A stretch of DNA of 64,000 nucleotides from Chryseolinea sp. H1M3-3 (GTDB lineage: Bacteria; Bacteroidota; Bacteroidia; Cytophagales; Cyclobacteriaceae). The number at the start of each line of letters is the position of its first letter. The first letter of the stretch is position 1. The stretch lies in NCBI RefSeq assembly GCF_029360725.1, contig NZ_JARKMY010000014.1:62001-126000 (forward strand). The letters run 5' to 3'. Made by a program: the position numbers and the translations under genes. Shown here piece after piece: positions 1 to 8,735 of the stretch. The notes beneath the pieces were generated by a model that had not been told where the DNA came from, did not search any database, and saw only the letters and a program-made list of their open reading frames with translations.

Positions 1-137
1 TCATTTAAAGGTTTATTTAATAGTGATGTGACTTTCAGGCGATATTAACATTTCAATATTGCCTGCAGACAATTACGGATGATTTCTCATCCGGACGAAA
101 TATCATTTTCTTATAAATCTTTAATAATCATTTCAAT

Positions 138-950
138 ATGAAAACTTCAACGTCATTATCTGATAATTTAAAATCTGTATTTGCAGCTGTAGTCATACCG
201 ATCGAATTGCTGCTCGCGATCGTCATCTATCTTTTTGTCCTGGGGAATCCAGACAACTTTCAAGGAAATGATCCGGCAAATCATCCGCTTCCTGGAAACT
301 ACCTGGGCATTGTGTACAAAGGTGGATTTATAGTTCCTATTCTGATTTCACTTCTAATGATGGTTCTAACGTTTGGTATAGAGCGCATACTTACCATTAG
401 CAAAGCCAAGGGAAAAGGAAACATTAAAAATTTCATACAAAAAATCAGAACACTCCTTTCCACGAACAATGTAAGCCAAGCCATAACCGAATGCGACCAG
501 CAAAAAGGATCGGTAGCAAATGTCGTCAAGGCCGGACTTACGAAATACGGTGAACTCTCAAAACACAACGGCATTGAATCGGACAAGAAGGTGCTCTTGA
601 TTCAAAAAGACATTGAAGAGACTACACAACTAGAGATGCCAATGCTCGAAAAAAACCTGGTCATAATTGCCACGATTGCATCCATTGCCACACTGTTGGG
701 ATTATTAGGAACGGTATTGGGTATGATTAAAGCCTTCGCCGCCCTCGCAACGGCAGGGGCACCCGATGCAGTTGCATTAGCAAACGGCATTTCCGAGGCC
801 CTGATCAATACAGCGCTGGGCATTGGCACATCTGCAATTGCTATCATTCTATACAACTACTTTACAAGTAAAATTGATGCGCTAACGTATGGAATAGACG
901 AAGCAAGCTATAGCATCATTCAGAATTTTACCGCCCATTCCAAAAATTAA
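138..950 (+). CDS. exbB: ExbB/TolQ/MotA-family proton channel subunit
   Basis: Inner-membrane proton-channel subunit that, with ExbD, harvests the proton gradient to energise TonB-dependent outer-membrane uptake. The 270-residue protein has an N-terminal membrane segment (about 15-37), a second (about 62-85), a cytoplasmic part, and the conserved C-terminal MotA_ExbB region (about 165-245) with two hydrophobic segments and the motif LLGLLGTVLGMIKAF followed by GISEALINTALGI. The long N-terminal extension before the second helix is common in Bacteroidota ExbB. First gene of an operon with two exbD genes and tonB; 14 nt separate it from the next gene. The start is the only ATG compatible with the first helix. 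Family assignment is firm; the identity of the transported substrates is unknown. Confidence 0.95.
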   Translation: MKTSTSLSDNLKSVFAAVVIPIELLLAIVIYLFVLGNPDNFQGNDPANHPLPGNYLGIVYKGGFIVPILISLLMMVLTFGIERILTISKAKGKGNIKNFIQKIRTLLSTNNVSQAITECDQQKGSVANVVKAGLTKYGELSKHNGIESDKKVLLIQKDIEETTQLEMPMLEKNLVIIATIASIATLLGLLGTVLGMIKAFAALATAGAPDAVALANGISEALINTALGIGTSAIAIILYNYFTSKIDALTYGIDEASYSIIQNFTAHSKN

Positions 951-964
951 TTTAGTATGAGGTT

Positions 965-1561
965 ATGGGAAAAGTAAAAGTAAACAGAAGCTCGACTTCT
1001 ATTGATATGACGCCTATGGTCGACCTGGCCTTTCTGCTGGTAACATTTTTTATGCTTACCACAAAATTTGCCCCGGAAGAACCACTGGCTGTCGATATGC
1101 CAACGTCAGTGTCAGAGATAAAACTTCCCGATACAGACATCCTTACTATTTCGGTATCGAAAGAAGGTATCGTGTTTTTCAATATGGATGGGAAATACAA
1201 CCGGGAAGAATTACTGACCAAGATGGGCGAAAAGTATGGGGTTGAATTTACACCACAAGAAGTACATGCATTTTCACTGCTTTCAAGTCTTGGAGTTCCT
1301 GTTGGAAACCTTAAACAATTTTTGAACCTCGAACCTGAGGCAAGAAAAATGACCAAACAACCGGGAATTCCGTGCGACTCGTTAAACAATGAACTCGCTG
1401 ACTGGGTAATTTATTCCAGGATCACAAATCCTAAAGTGCGTATAGCCATTAAGGGAGATCGAGATGCCTATTACCCTGCGATAAAAAGTGTGCTAACCAC
1501 GCTCATCGACAAAAAGGTAAATCGCTTTAATCTCATCACCAACATGGAAAAGGGCTCATGA
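965..1561 (+). CDS. exbD: ExbD/TolR-family protein (long form)
   Basis: Periplasm-facing partner of ExbB, with one N-terminal transmembrane helix (about 19-36). The helix carries the conserved proton-relay aspartate, Asp20, in the motif IDMTPMVDLAFLL. It is 198 residues, longer than the usual 130-150; the extra material is a region of roughly 60 residues (about 86-145) in the periplasmic domain, containing two cysteine-poor hydrophobic stretches and the segment GIPCDSLNNELADW. The C-terminal part (RIAIKGDRDAYYPAIKSVL) resembles the normal ExbD fold. Second gene of the tonB operon; 37 nt lie before a second exbD. Paired ExbD proteins are usual in Bacteroidota TonB clusters and may form a heteromer (inference). 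Confidence 0.94.
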   Translation: MGKVKVNRSSTSIDMTPMVDLAFLLVTFFMLTTKFAPEEPLAVDMPTSVSEIKLPDTDILTISVSKEGIVFFNMDGKYNREELLTKMGEKYGVEFTPQEVHAFSLLSSLGVPVGNLKQFLNLEPEARKMTKQPGIPCDSLNNELADWVIYSRITNPKVRIAIKGDRDAYYPAIKSVLTTLIDKKVNRFNLITNMEKGS

Positions 1562-1598
1562 TAAGCAACGTGATTATCACCACAAAAATACTATTGAA

Positions 1599-2105
1599 AT
1601 GGCAGAGATAAGCAGTCAAGGTGGCGGCAAAAATGGTAAAGTAAGGAGTAAAAAAACATCTACCCGGATCGACATGACGCCAATGGTAGACTTAGCATTC
1701 CTTTTACTAACTTTTTTTGTAATGACTACCACATTGAATAAACCTCAGACCATGGAGATTACCATGCCTGAGAAGCCTAAACAAGAAGATCAACAACCTA
1801 TGGTTAATGAAAAACGTGTGCTCACGCTTGTTCTGGGAGAAAATGACAAGATATACTGGTACCTCGGTATTACAGACCCGAAGGTAAACGTAACGAACTT
1901 CTCTAATGATGGTGTACGTAAAATTCTATTACGCGAAAATGGCCAGATTAAAGATATGGTCGTGCTCATAAAACCGGCTGATGAATCGAAGTACAAAAAC
2001 GTAGTCGATATACTGGATGAAATGAACATTAGTAATATCGCACGGTATGCTTTGGTGGATATCACCGCTGTGGATAAGGAACTCATCAAAGAATCAAATT
2101 TATGA
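1599..2105 (+). CDS. exbD: ExbD/TolR-family protein (second copy)
   Basis: Second ExbD-type subunit of the TonB motor, 168 residues. A basic N-terminus (about 1-25) precedes a single transmembrane helix with the same IDMTPMVDLAFLL motif as the upstream copy; the proton-relay aspartate is Asp31. The periplasmic part is of ordinary ExbD size. The stop codon overlaps the tonB start in an ATGA arrangement, so translation of the two is likely coupled. The two ExbD copies are clearly paralogous in the helix but diverge in the periplasmic domain, which suggests distinct contacts rather than a recent duplication. Confidence 0.94.
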   Translation: MAEISSQGGGKNGKVRSKKTSTRIDMTPMVDLAFLLLTFFVMTTTLNKPQTMEITMPEKPKQEDQQPMVNEKRVLTLVLGENDKIYWYLGITDPKVNVTNFSNDGVRKILLRENGQIKDMVVLIKPADESKYKNVVDILDEMNISNIARYALVDITAVDKELIKESNL

Positions 2106-2905
2106 AAACAAAAGAATTGGATTCATCTACATGGGAAGACATTGTCTTTGAAAACCGGAATAAGGCATATGGTGCATATTACCTCCGGAATACGTACAGA
2201 AGAAATATCGTGATTGCAGTGGCGATCGCAGTGACAATAATTGCATTTGTTTTGGCTTTTCCTGTCATCTCCGAATTCTTTAAGGATAACACTGATGCTG
2301 GGGAAGTTGAATTGAAACAAATCAAGTACAATGAATTGGCGCCTCCACCTCCGATTGATAAAAACACACCGCCGCCGCCGAAGCTCGATGTACCCCCGCC
2401 TGTTAAAACAATCATCAAGTTTCTTCCACCCAAAGTCACCGAGAAGGAAATTGTTGAAGAAGAGGAAATGCCTACCATTGAAGAGATCAAACAAAATGAT
2501 ACAGGCGCCGAAACGATGGAGGGTAATGGAGATATTGTTTTTGATGAACCTGTTGAAGAAGTGTTAAAGGAGAAAGGCGATGAAGATGTAATCTTCACCA
2601 TTGTAGAACAACAAGCTGAATTTCCAGGAGGATTCGAAGCGATGGTAAAATTTCTCGCGAAAAATATGAAGTATCCGGCAGCCGCAAGACGAATGGGCGT
2701 TGAAGGATCGGTCTTCGTAAGTTTCGTCATTGACCGCGAAGGGAATATCAGTGATCCACAGGTAATAAAAGGAATCAGTGCAGAATGCGATAAGGAAGCT
2801 ATTCGTGTGGTACAACTTATGCCACCATGGAAACCAGGCAAACAAAATGGAAAACCCGTACGATGCCGCTTTGTGCTGCCGATAAAGTTTAAGCTGGCAG
2901 TATGA
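2102..2905 (+). CDS. tonB: TonB energy transducer
   Basis: Transmits motor energy from ExbB/ExbD to TonB-dependent receptors in the outer membrane. The 267-residue protein has a cytoplasmic N-terminus with the Bacteroidota-typical motif FENRNKAYGAYYLR (about 15-28), one transmembrane helix (about 36-57), a proline-rich spacer (about 79-103, runs of PPPP), an acidic stretch (EEEEMPTIEE), and a C-terminal TonB_C domain (about 170-267) containing YPAAARRMGVEGSVFVSFVID. The periplasmic spacer is short compared with enterobacterial TonB. It overlaps both neighbours by ATGA junctions. Confidence 0.95.
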   Translation: MKTKELDSSTWEDIVFENRNKAYGAYYLRNTYRRNIVIAVAIAVTIIAFVLAFPVISEFFKDNTDAGEVELKQIKYNELAPPPPIDKNTPPPPKLDVPPPVKTIIKFLPPKVTEKEIVEEEEMPTIEEIKQNDTGAETMEGNGDIVFDEPVEEVLKEKGDEDVIFTIVEQQAEFPGGFEAMVKFLAKNMKYPAAARRMGVEGSVFVSFVIDREGNISDPQVIKGISAECDKEAIRVVQLMPPWKPGKQNGKPVRCRFVLPIKFKLAV

Positions 2906-3105
2906 AAACATTCGAAGTGATTTTAAAATACCTCGGATTCGCCATGGCCCTTATTTACATGGTTGCAGGTGTTACGGTGCTCTTACAGCCCGGTACACTT
3001 TTCAACATACCCAAACCTTATGTGGTGCCAATAGGCATAGCGTTAACAGGGTATGGTTTATTTAGGTCTTACCGGCTGTACCAAAAATATTTCAGACAAG
3101 TATGA
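2902..3105 (+). CDS. Small membrane protein in tonB operon
   Basis: A 67-residue protein with two predicted transmembrane helices (about 10-29 and 39-56) separated by a short loop with a conserved-looking PKPYVVPIGIALTGYGLFR. No named family recognised. ATGA overlaps with both tonB upstream and the PstS-like gene downstream show that it is a translated member of the operon. It might be a small accessory to the TonB motor or a spacer for translational coupling; nothing in the sequence decides this. Confidence 0.8.
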   Translation: MKTFEVILKYLGFAMALIYMVAGVTVLLQPGTLFNIPKPYVVPIGIALTGYGLFRSYRLYQKYFRQV

Positions 3106-4010
3106 AACAAATCATAATTGGTGCGCTTGGGATCATATTGCTGATGCGATGTGGGGATAAAGACAAACATGGAAATATGTTGGACACCCCAACAAGTGGC
3201 GCAATTACTATTACCGTGGACGAATCGCTTAAGCCCCTGATCGACGCTGAGATTAGCGCCTTTGAAGGAATATACCATAACGCCAAAGTCCATGTCGTAT
3301 ATACCAGCGAAAGTGAAGCAATTACCAGATTGCTCAATGACTCCGCGCGATTATCGATCATAACAAGAAAGTTACGTGAAAACGAGAAAGCAAATTTATT
3401 GCGCCAAGCCATCGTGCCGAGCCAATTAAAGTTGGCAACTGGAGGGATAGCGCTTATTTGTAACCCGGCATTCAACGATAGCTTGCTGTCGATTGCAAAG
3501 TTGAAAGCTCTCCTGTCGGGCGATAAAAATTCCATGTCGGTCACACCGGAAGCGGTTGTGTTCGATCAGCCTAACTCAGGCATCACTCGGTTTCTTACTG
3601 ATACGTTAAAACTAGTCGGCCCCTTGCCAAATTATTGCTTTGCCGTAAATGGGAATGCCGAAGTCGTCGATTACGTATCTAAAAACCGAAAGGCAATCGG
3701 GCTAATCGATATTAGCTGGATAAGTGATCGAGACGACTCCACGGCAAACGAGTTTCTTAAAACAATTAAAGTACTTGCCCTTGCAAACGATTCAGCATTT
3801 TATCGCCCCTATCAAGCTTACATGGCTCAAGGACAATATCCGCTACTTCGTGATGTGATGATCGTCAGTCGCGAGGCAAGAACAGGCTTGGCTAGCGGTT
3901 TCATGGCCTTTATGGCCAGCGATAAGGGTCAGCGAATTGTTTTAAAATCAGGACTCGTTCCGGCCACGATGCCTATTCGGATTATAGAAGTCAATCATGA
4001 ACCCTTTTAA
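3102..4010 (+). CDS. PstS-like substrate-binding lipoprotein
   Basis: A 302-residue periplasmic-binding-protein-fold protein of the PstS (phosphate-binding) type. It begins with a hydrophobic signal and a cysteine at position 17 (LLMRC, an imperfect lipobox with Arg at -1), so it is probably a lipoprotein. The mature part shows PstS-like features: ITVDESLKPLIDAEISAFE near the N-terminus, a serine/threonine-rich ligand region around FDQPNSGITRFLTD, and a C-terminal FMASDKGQRIVLKSGLVPA typical of the family. No pstCAB genes are nearby; its position inside the tonB operon, with a 4-nt overlap, suggests a role connected to TonB transport instead of a classical phosphate ABC importer (inference). 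Confidence 0.85.
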   Translation: MKQIIIGALGIILLMRCGDKDKHGNMLDTPTSGAITITVDESLKPLIDAEISAFEGIYHNAKVHVVYTSESEAITRLLNDSARLSIITRKLRENEKANLLRQAIVPSQLKLATGGIALICNPAFNDSLLSIAKLKALLSGDKNSMSVTPEAVVFDQPNSGITRFLTDTLKLVGPLPNYCFAVNGNAEVVDYVSKNRKAIGLIDISWISDRDDSTANEFLKTIKVLALANDSAFYRPYQAYMAQGQYPLLRDVMIVSREARTGLASGFMAFMASDKGQRIVLKSGLVPATMPIRIIEVNHEPF

Positions 4011-4099
4011 AACAGGGAAACAGTCAATGCGAAGCAGTCTCAAATGGCGGCACATTAGACACCTTAATTCACAAATACAAAACGTCAAAAATTAATTAA

Positions 4100-5710
4100 A
4101 TGAAAAAAAATATAATCGACCTCCTAAGCAGACTATGGTTCCCGATTTTGGTGCTGCTCTGCTGCCTTATACTAAGCATACGATTTGCCACAGGCCAGGA
4201 TATTGAATTGAAAGACGCCAAAAGATTGGTAGAAGTAGACCAGCAAAAAAAAGCAATTTCATTGTTGAATGCGGCAATCGAAAAATATCCACTTAATGCT
4301 CAAGTATGGTTCCACCATGGAATGGTGCATCTAAAAAATAAAAACGTCGATGTAGCAACAAAGTCTTTCGACAAAGGAATTCAACTCGACGAGAAAGAAC
4401 CCTTGAATTACATAGGGCGAGGATCAATCAGCCTTGCTGAAAACAACATCCAAAAAGCGGAAATAGATTTCACCAGGGCACAATCGCCTTCCAAGGGAAA
4501 AAATACTTCCGTTCTAAAAGTTCTGGGAGAAGCATATTTGCAGCACGCAAAGCTCCATGAAAAAGCTTTGGAAGTGTTATTGAAAGCAAAGGCCATTGAC
4601 AATCATGATCCGGAAACTTTTTTGCTTTTAGGTGATGCGTACCTTGCCCAGAATAATGGAGGTCTCGCGGTAACAAGTTATGAAAACGCAGCGATGCTGG
4701 ATTCAAAATCTGCCAGGCCACACTACAAGATTGGTCTTGTCTATTTGCGTTCCCGAAATTTTCCCGGAGCACAGGAAGCATTTGTTAAGGCTATTCAAAT
4801 TGACCCAGCCTACACGTTAGCTTACAAGGAGCTGGGTGAATTGTACTATCAAATGAAAGATGGTCCTAAGGCAGTTAAGGCGTACGAATCTTATCTTTCC
4901 CTTACAGACCAACCTGACGAAGGAAAAGTACGCTATGCTTTTTTTCTATTCATGGCTAAGGATTTCGCGAAGGCGAATTCAATCTTTTCCGCTTTAATAG
5001 ACAAAGGGTCCACTACCCCAACGATGCTGCGTTTTTATGCTTTCTCACTTTATGAAGCAGGCGATTTGCAACAAAGCCGAAAAATATTCGAGCAATATTT
5101 TACATCCGCCGCGACAGAAGAGATCGAGGCGTCCGATTATGCGTATTACGGCAAACTTTTGCTCAAACAAAACCAGGACTCAACAGCCATTGTTGCTTTC
5201 GGAAGAAGTCTTTCACTGGACGGAAATCAACCGGAGCTTCTTCAACTACAGGCGGAATCGTATTTCAAAATTAAAAAATATGCCCAGGCAATTGAATCAT
5301 ATGAAAAGTTGATGTCGATAAGGTCTAAGCCGTTATCGCAAGACCTTTATACACTTGGAAGGGCATATTATTTCAATCAAGAATATGATAAGGCGGAAGT
5401 CACTTTTCAAAAGTTGGTTGAACTTCAACCCAATATGACAGTAGGATATTTATGGACTGCCCGAACAAAATCTAACCTCGATCCTGAAAGTGAAAAGGGG
5501 TTAGCAAAACCATTCTACGAAACACTGATTGAGAAAGCGTTACCTACACCTGAAAAAAATAAGAACGATTTGATGGAGGCTTATTCATATTTAGGATATT
5601 ATCATTTCCTGAAACAAGAAGCTGCTATTTCAAAGAGTTATTGGAATAAGTTGTTGGAATTAAATCCCAATGACACGAGAGCGAAAGAAGCGTTGAAGGC
5701 TTTTCAATAG
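4100..5710 (+). CDS. Tetratricopeptide-repeat protein
   Basis: A 536-residue protein with an N-terminal membrane segment or signal peptide (about 13-33, ending near ATGQ) followed by about a dozen TPR units through to the C-terminus, for example PLNAQVWFHHGMVHLKNKN and the closing unit ending LELNPNDTRAKEALKAF. It is probably periplasmic or membrane-anchored and acts as a protein-interaction scaffold. It lies 89 nt after the PstS-like gene in the same direction and is likely the last gene of the tonB operon, an arrangement I recall as common in Bacteroidota. Specific partners are not deducible. Confidence 0.88.
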   Translation: MKKNIIDLLSRLWFPILVLLCCLILSIRFATGQDIELKDAKRLVEVDQQKKAISLLNAAIEKYPLNAQVWFHHGMVHLKNKNVDVATKSFDKGIQLDEKEPLNYIGRGSISLAENNIQKAEIDFTRAQSPSKGKNTSVLKVLGEAYLQHAKLHEKALEVLLKAKAIDNHDPETFLLLGDAYLAQNNGGLAVTSYENAAMLDSKSARPHYKIGLVYLRSRNFPGAQEAFVKAIQIDPAYTLAYKELGELYYQMKDGPKAVKAYESYLSLTDQPDEGKVRYAFFLFMAKDFAKANSIFSALIDKGSTTPTMLRFYAFSLYEAGDLQQSRKIFEQYFTSAATEEIEASDYAYYGKLLLKQNQDSTAIVAFGRSLSLDGNQPELLQLQAESYFKIKKYAQAIESYEKLMSIRSKPLSQDLYTLGRAYYFNQEYDKAEVTFQKLVELQPNMTVGYLWTARTKSNLDPESEKGLAKPFYETLIEKALPTPEKNKNDLMEAYSYLGYYHFLKQEAAISKSYWNKLLELNPNDTRAKEALKAFQ

Positions 5711-5840
5711 TAATTGAAATATTAGGAGGCCTTGACAAAGCGAGCCCGCTAAGTACTGAATAAGTTTAAGCGCTTGAGATTGTAGTCAGATGTGAACAAC
5801 GGTATGATTATGCTTTAGACAACGACGATGCAGGGTATGT

Positions 5841-7094
5841 TTATTCTTTGTTGAATTGCGTCAAACTATTTACAATGACAGAACCATAATTCTCCCACGT
5901 ATAGGTTGCAGCATGTTGCTTTGCGTTGATACCCATTTGCGGAATGGCAGATCGATTGTCCAGGAACCATGAGATTTTTTCGGCTATGGCTTGAGGAGAT
6001 CGGATTGGTACAAGAAAACCTGTTTTGCCTTCTTCCACTAAATCCGACCCACCGGTGTTCTCAGTGATGATGATCGGCAGGCCCTGGCTCATGGCTTCCT
6101 GCATCACGAGTGCCCGTCCCTCGACAATAGAGGGAAGACAAAACACATCACATGACCGCATCAATTCGAGCACTTGTTCGTTGGGACGGTTGGCCTCGTA
6201 TTGAAAGTTCGAAAATTCTTTTTTGTAAAAATCCATCGGAGCCAGCAGAGAACCAAGTACGACGAGTTCAATATTCTTGTTGTTCAGCATTTTGAACGCA
6301 TCGAAGAGATCTCCTAATCCTTTCCGCTGTCCCATGCTTCCAACGAATAAAACCCGAAGTGGTCGTTCAGCAGAAGGCTTGCGCTCGCGTTGGCTACTGG
6401 CTTGCCCTTCAGGAGACCCAAAAGGTGACACCACAATCTTTTTGTTTTTAGCCCATGATGGAAGGGAATTCATAACAAAACTTCCAGGCCCCACAACAAC
6501 ATCTGCGAGTTCCAACTCGCGAGTTTTTCGATTCAATTTTTCTTCCGAATCGGTTATACCCCCACCAAGTGTAATGGCCCAGGAAGGCTTACGTGTCGCC
6601 TCTTCAAGTAAAAGCTTCCGACTGGTTTCCCAATAAGCAATTGGCAAATCGTAAATACATTTTAACCCAAGGTTCTTTGCCCGTTTAAAAGTTTCGAAAG
6701 CACCGTCTTCATACCCATAAACAGCGTCAAACGGTTGTCTACGAAGTAATGAAGATAATCTTTTCGATACATTTTTATCAAGATCCCGGTATACAGCATC
6801 AATACTTGCAAAGCTTTTTTCACTTTGTGTAAATTTCGATAAGCCAAATTTCGGCAAAGCTAACCTAAGCCCTTCCAATATAGGGCGCGTTGTAACTCTG
6901 GAGGCAGGAATAGGATATGTCCTACGAAGCAATTCACTTCTTACTCCAGACGGCAATGCTTTTAGCCATGATGATGCGGCATCTACGTGAACCGTTGTAT
7001 TAAATTCCGCGAGTAAACCGGCCTTATCAAAACTGCTCAGCACAGCCCTCACATTTCTATTGCCTGTAGGATGTGTTACAATAATCTTCATCAA
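5841..7094 (-). CDS. Glycosyltransferase family 4-type enzyme (EPS cluster)
   Basis: A 417-residue GT-B glycosyltransferase. The C-terminal Rossmann domain shows the GT4 hallmarks: VLFVGSMGQRKGLGDLFDA, the SCDVFCLPS turn, and the E-x7-E motif EGRALVMQE, where the two glutamates contact the nucleotide sugar. It presumably adds one sugar to the lipid-linked exopolysaccharide repeat unit on the cytoplasmic face. It is the last gene of the minus-strand cluster, 30 nt after the epimerase gene. Donor and linkage cannot be read from the sequence. Confidence 0.9.
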   Translation of the reverse strand: MMKIIVTHPTGNRNVRAVLSSFDKAGLLAEFNTTVHVDAASSWLKALPSGVRSELLRRTYPIPASRVTTRPILEGLRLALPKFGLSKFTQSEKSFASIDAVYRDLDKNVSKRLSSLLRRQPFDAVYGYEDGAFETFKRAKNLGLKCIYDLPIAYWETSRKLLLEEATRKPSWAITLGGGITDSEEKLNRKTRELELADVVVGPGSFVMNSLPSWAKNKKIVVSPFGSPEGQASSQRERKPSAERPLRVLFVGSMGQRKGLGDLFDAFKMLNNKNIELVVLGSLLAPMDFYKKEFSNFQYEANRPNEQVLELMRSCDVFCLPSIVEGRALVMQEAMSQGLPIIITENTGGSDLVEEGKTGFLVPIRSPQAIAEKISWFLDNRSAIPQMGINAKQHAATYTWENYGSVIVNSLTQFNKE

Positions 7095-7124
7095 TTCGAT
7101 CTTATGGGGTACACCGCCGCAGCA

Positions 7125-8108
7125 TTAACCTCGAGGCGTCCTAATTTTATAACCTTTATAATCAATCAACCACTGAAGGGTTTTTTTAACCCCGTCTAGG
7201 CGGCTCACTGGAGCAGGTCCTGTAATTCTATAAATATCATCCAAGGGCAGAATATTATTGGTAGTCATATTGGACAACCTGAAACTTGTAATCGGAAATC
7301 TTATTTTAAGTTTAGATAAAATATCTCCACCCCATGCTGCCATTCTCATAACGAAGAAAGGAATTTTTTTAATGTTCCCTTTGCCCATTTCAACCGAAAT
7401 CTCATTTGCCCATTCAGAAATTTGAATCGGGGGAATGTCACCAAGGTAAAAGGTTTTCCCGTGAACAGTATCTGAGGCAATCAATCTCTGAATTTGAAAC
7501 ACCGTATTTTCAACAAAGCCATAGGTCTTTGTACAAGTGTTGCCGAAATCAAAATACTTTCCCTGGTATACAATGTTAAAGAAATCAATGTAAGGTATTT
7601 TGAACCAAGGACCCCAGATCGAAGTCGGTCTGACAATCACCCAGCTGTAGTTTGAATTACTTATCTTTTTTACTAATTGCTCACCTTTGACTTTACTCTC
7701 CCCATACAGTGTGTGAGGTTTATAATCATCATAGTCTTTGGGGATATATCCTGGTTTACATACATACATCGAGGAAGTAAAGATCACCTTTTCTAGTAAT
7801 GGCAACTTATTGCATACATCAATCAAATATTGCGTGCCTTCTACATTTGCACTATAGTATTGTTCGGTTTTTCCGTCAAGGTCTGTAACCGCGGCGAGGT
7901 GTAGGACAATCTCAGGATTGAATTTCAAAATTTCAGATTCAAGGTTCTGATAATCCAAAATGTCAACCTTCCTCCAATGTGAAAGATGTTGGTCTTTAAA
8001 AGGTTTGTCGCGATCCAGGTTCAGAACTATGTTTCCATCCTTCAATAAAGCATCCATCATATTGGTGCCTATAAAACCTGAACCGCCAGTGATAAGAATT
8101 CTTCTCAT
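7125..8108 (-). CDS. NAD-dependent epimerase/dehydratase
   Basis: A 327-residue extended short-chain dehydrogenase. The N-terminal NAD-binding glycine motif is GGSGFIG (residues about 8-14) and the catalytic pair is YGESK (YxxxK) near residue 135. A serine/threonine for the triad is present in FTSSMYV. It probably interconverts or dehydrates a nucleotide-activated sugar for the exopolysaccharide. It sits between the acetyltransferase (44 nt upstream) and the terminal glycosyltransferase. The exact nucleotide sugar is undetermined; the C-terminal region lacks features that would place it firmly as GalE or RmlB. Confidence 0.87.
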   Translation of the reverse strand: MRRILITGGSGFIGTNMMDALLKDGNIVLNLDRDKPFKDQHLSHWRKVDILDYQNLESEILKFNPEIVLHLAAVTDLDGKTEQYYSANVEGTQYLIDVCNKLPLLEKVIFTSSMYVCKPGYIPKDYDDYKPHTLYGESKVKGEQLVKKISNSNYSWVIVRPTSIWGPWFKIPYIDFFNIVYQGKYFDFGNTCTKTYGFVENTVFQIQRLIASDTVHGKTFYLGDIPPIQISEWANEISVEMGKGNIKKIPFFVMRMAAWGGDILSKLKIRFPITSFRLSNMTTNNILPLDDIYRITGPAPVSRLDGVKKTLQWLIDYKGYKIRTPRG

Positions 8109-8152
8109 TATTCAATCAAATCTTAATTATTTAATGTGTACAGACCATAAGT

Positions 8153-8707
8153 TTAAGACTGGGAGGGCCGGTCTCTGATGGGTGTTGCTGGAGTTCCAAC
8201 ACAAATTTTTCCCGGCGGCAAGTCTTTCAAGACGCTGCTTCGTGCGCCTACAATTGTTCCTTTTCCGATTGTTACGCCAGGCGCGACATAAACATCCGTG
8301 GTAATCCAACATTCATCTTCTATCACCAGGGGTTTAAAAAAAATGTCAAACGTTTTTTTGTCGTATTCGTGTCCCCCCGTATTGAAATAAACTTTGTGAG
8401 CGATGGCCACGTGACTGCCTATGCGAATATCTCCAAGGCTGTACAGCATGCAATCATCACCCACCCACGTATAATCTCCAATGGTGACTTTCCATGGATA
8501 AGTGACTTTGACCGTTGATCTGATCTTGGCATGTTTTCCAATGCGAGCACCAAACAATCTTAGCAAAAACGCCCGCCAGCCGTACAAGAACTGCGGCGAC
8601 CAGCTGAATAATGTTGCCTGAACAATCCACCAAAGTTGCACGGTGATTTTTGATCGGCCTCTAAATGAGTCCGGTACTTTGAATAAGCTTAAGTCTTGGT
8701 ATCGCAT
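8153..8707 (-). CDS. WcaF-like sugar O-acetyltransferase
   Basis: A 184-residue left-handed beta-helix acyltransferase of the WcaF/colanic-acid type. Hexapeptide repeats run from about residue 55 to 170, including IGDYTWVGDDCMLYSLGDI, IGSHVAIAHKVYFNTGGHEY (with the catalytic His in the family's loop) and APGVTIGKGTIVGARSSVL, ending in the usual GTPATPIR. The N-terminus (about 20-45) is basic and hydrophobic, as in WcaF. It likely acetylates a sugar of the repeat unit using acetyl-CoA. Located inside the EPS cluster, 28 nt after the upstream glycosyltransferase. Confidence 0.9.
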   Translation of the reverse strand: MRYQDLSLFKVPDSFRGRSKITVQLWWIVQATLFSWSPQFLYGWRAFLLRLFGARIGKHAKIRSTVKVTYPWKVTIGDYTWVGDDCMLYSLGDIRIGSHVAIAHKVYFNTGGHEYDKKTFDIFFKPLVIEDECWITTDVYVAPGVTIGKGTIVGARSSVLKDLPPGKICVGTPATPIRDRPSQS

Positions 8708-8735
8708 TTCCGTTTAAACCTAAATGAAAACTGGT

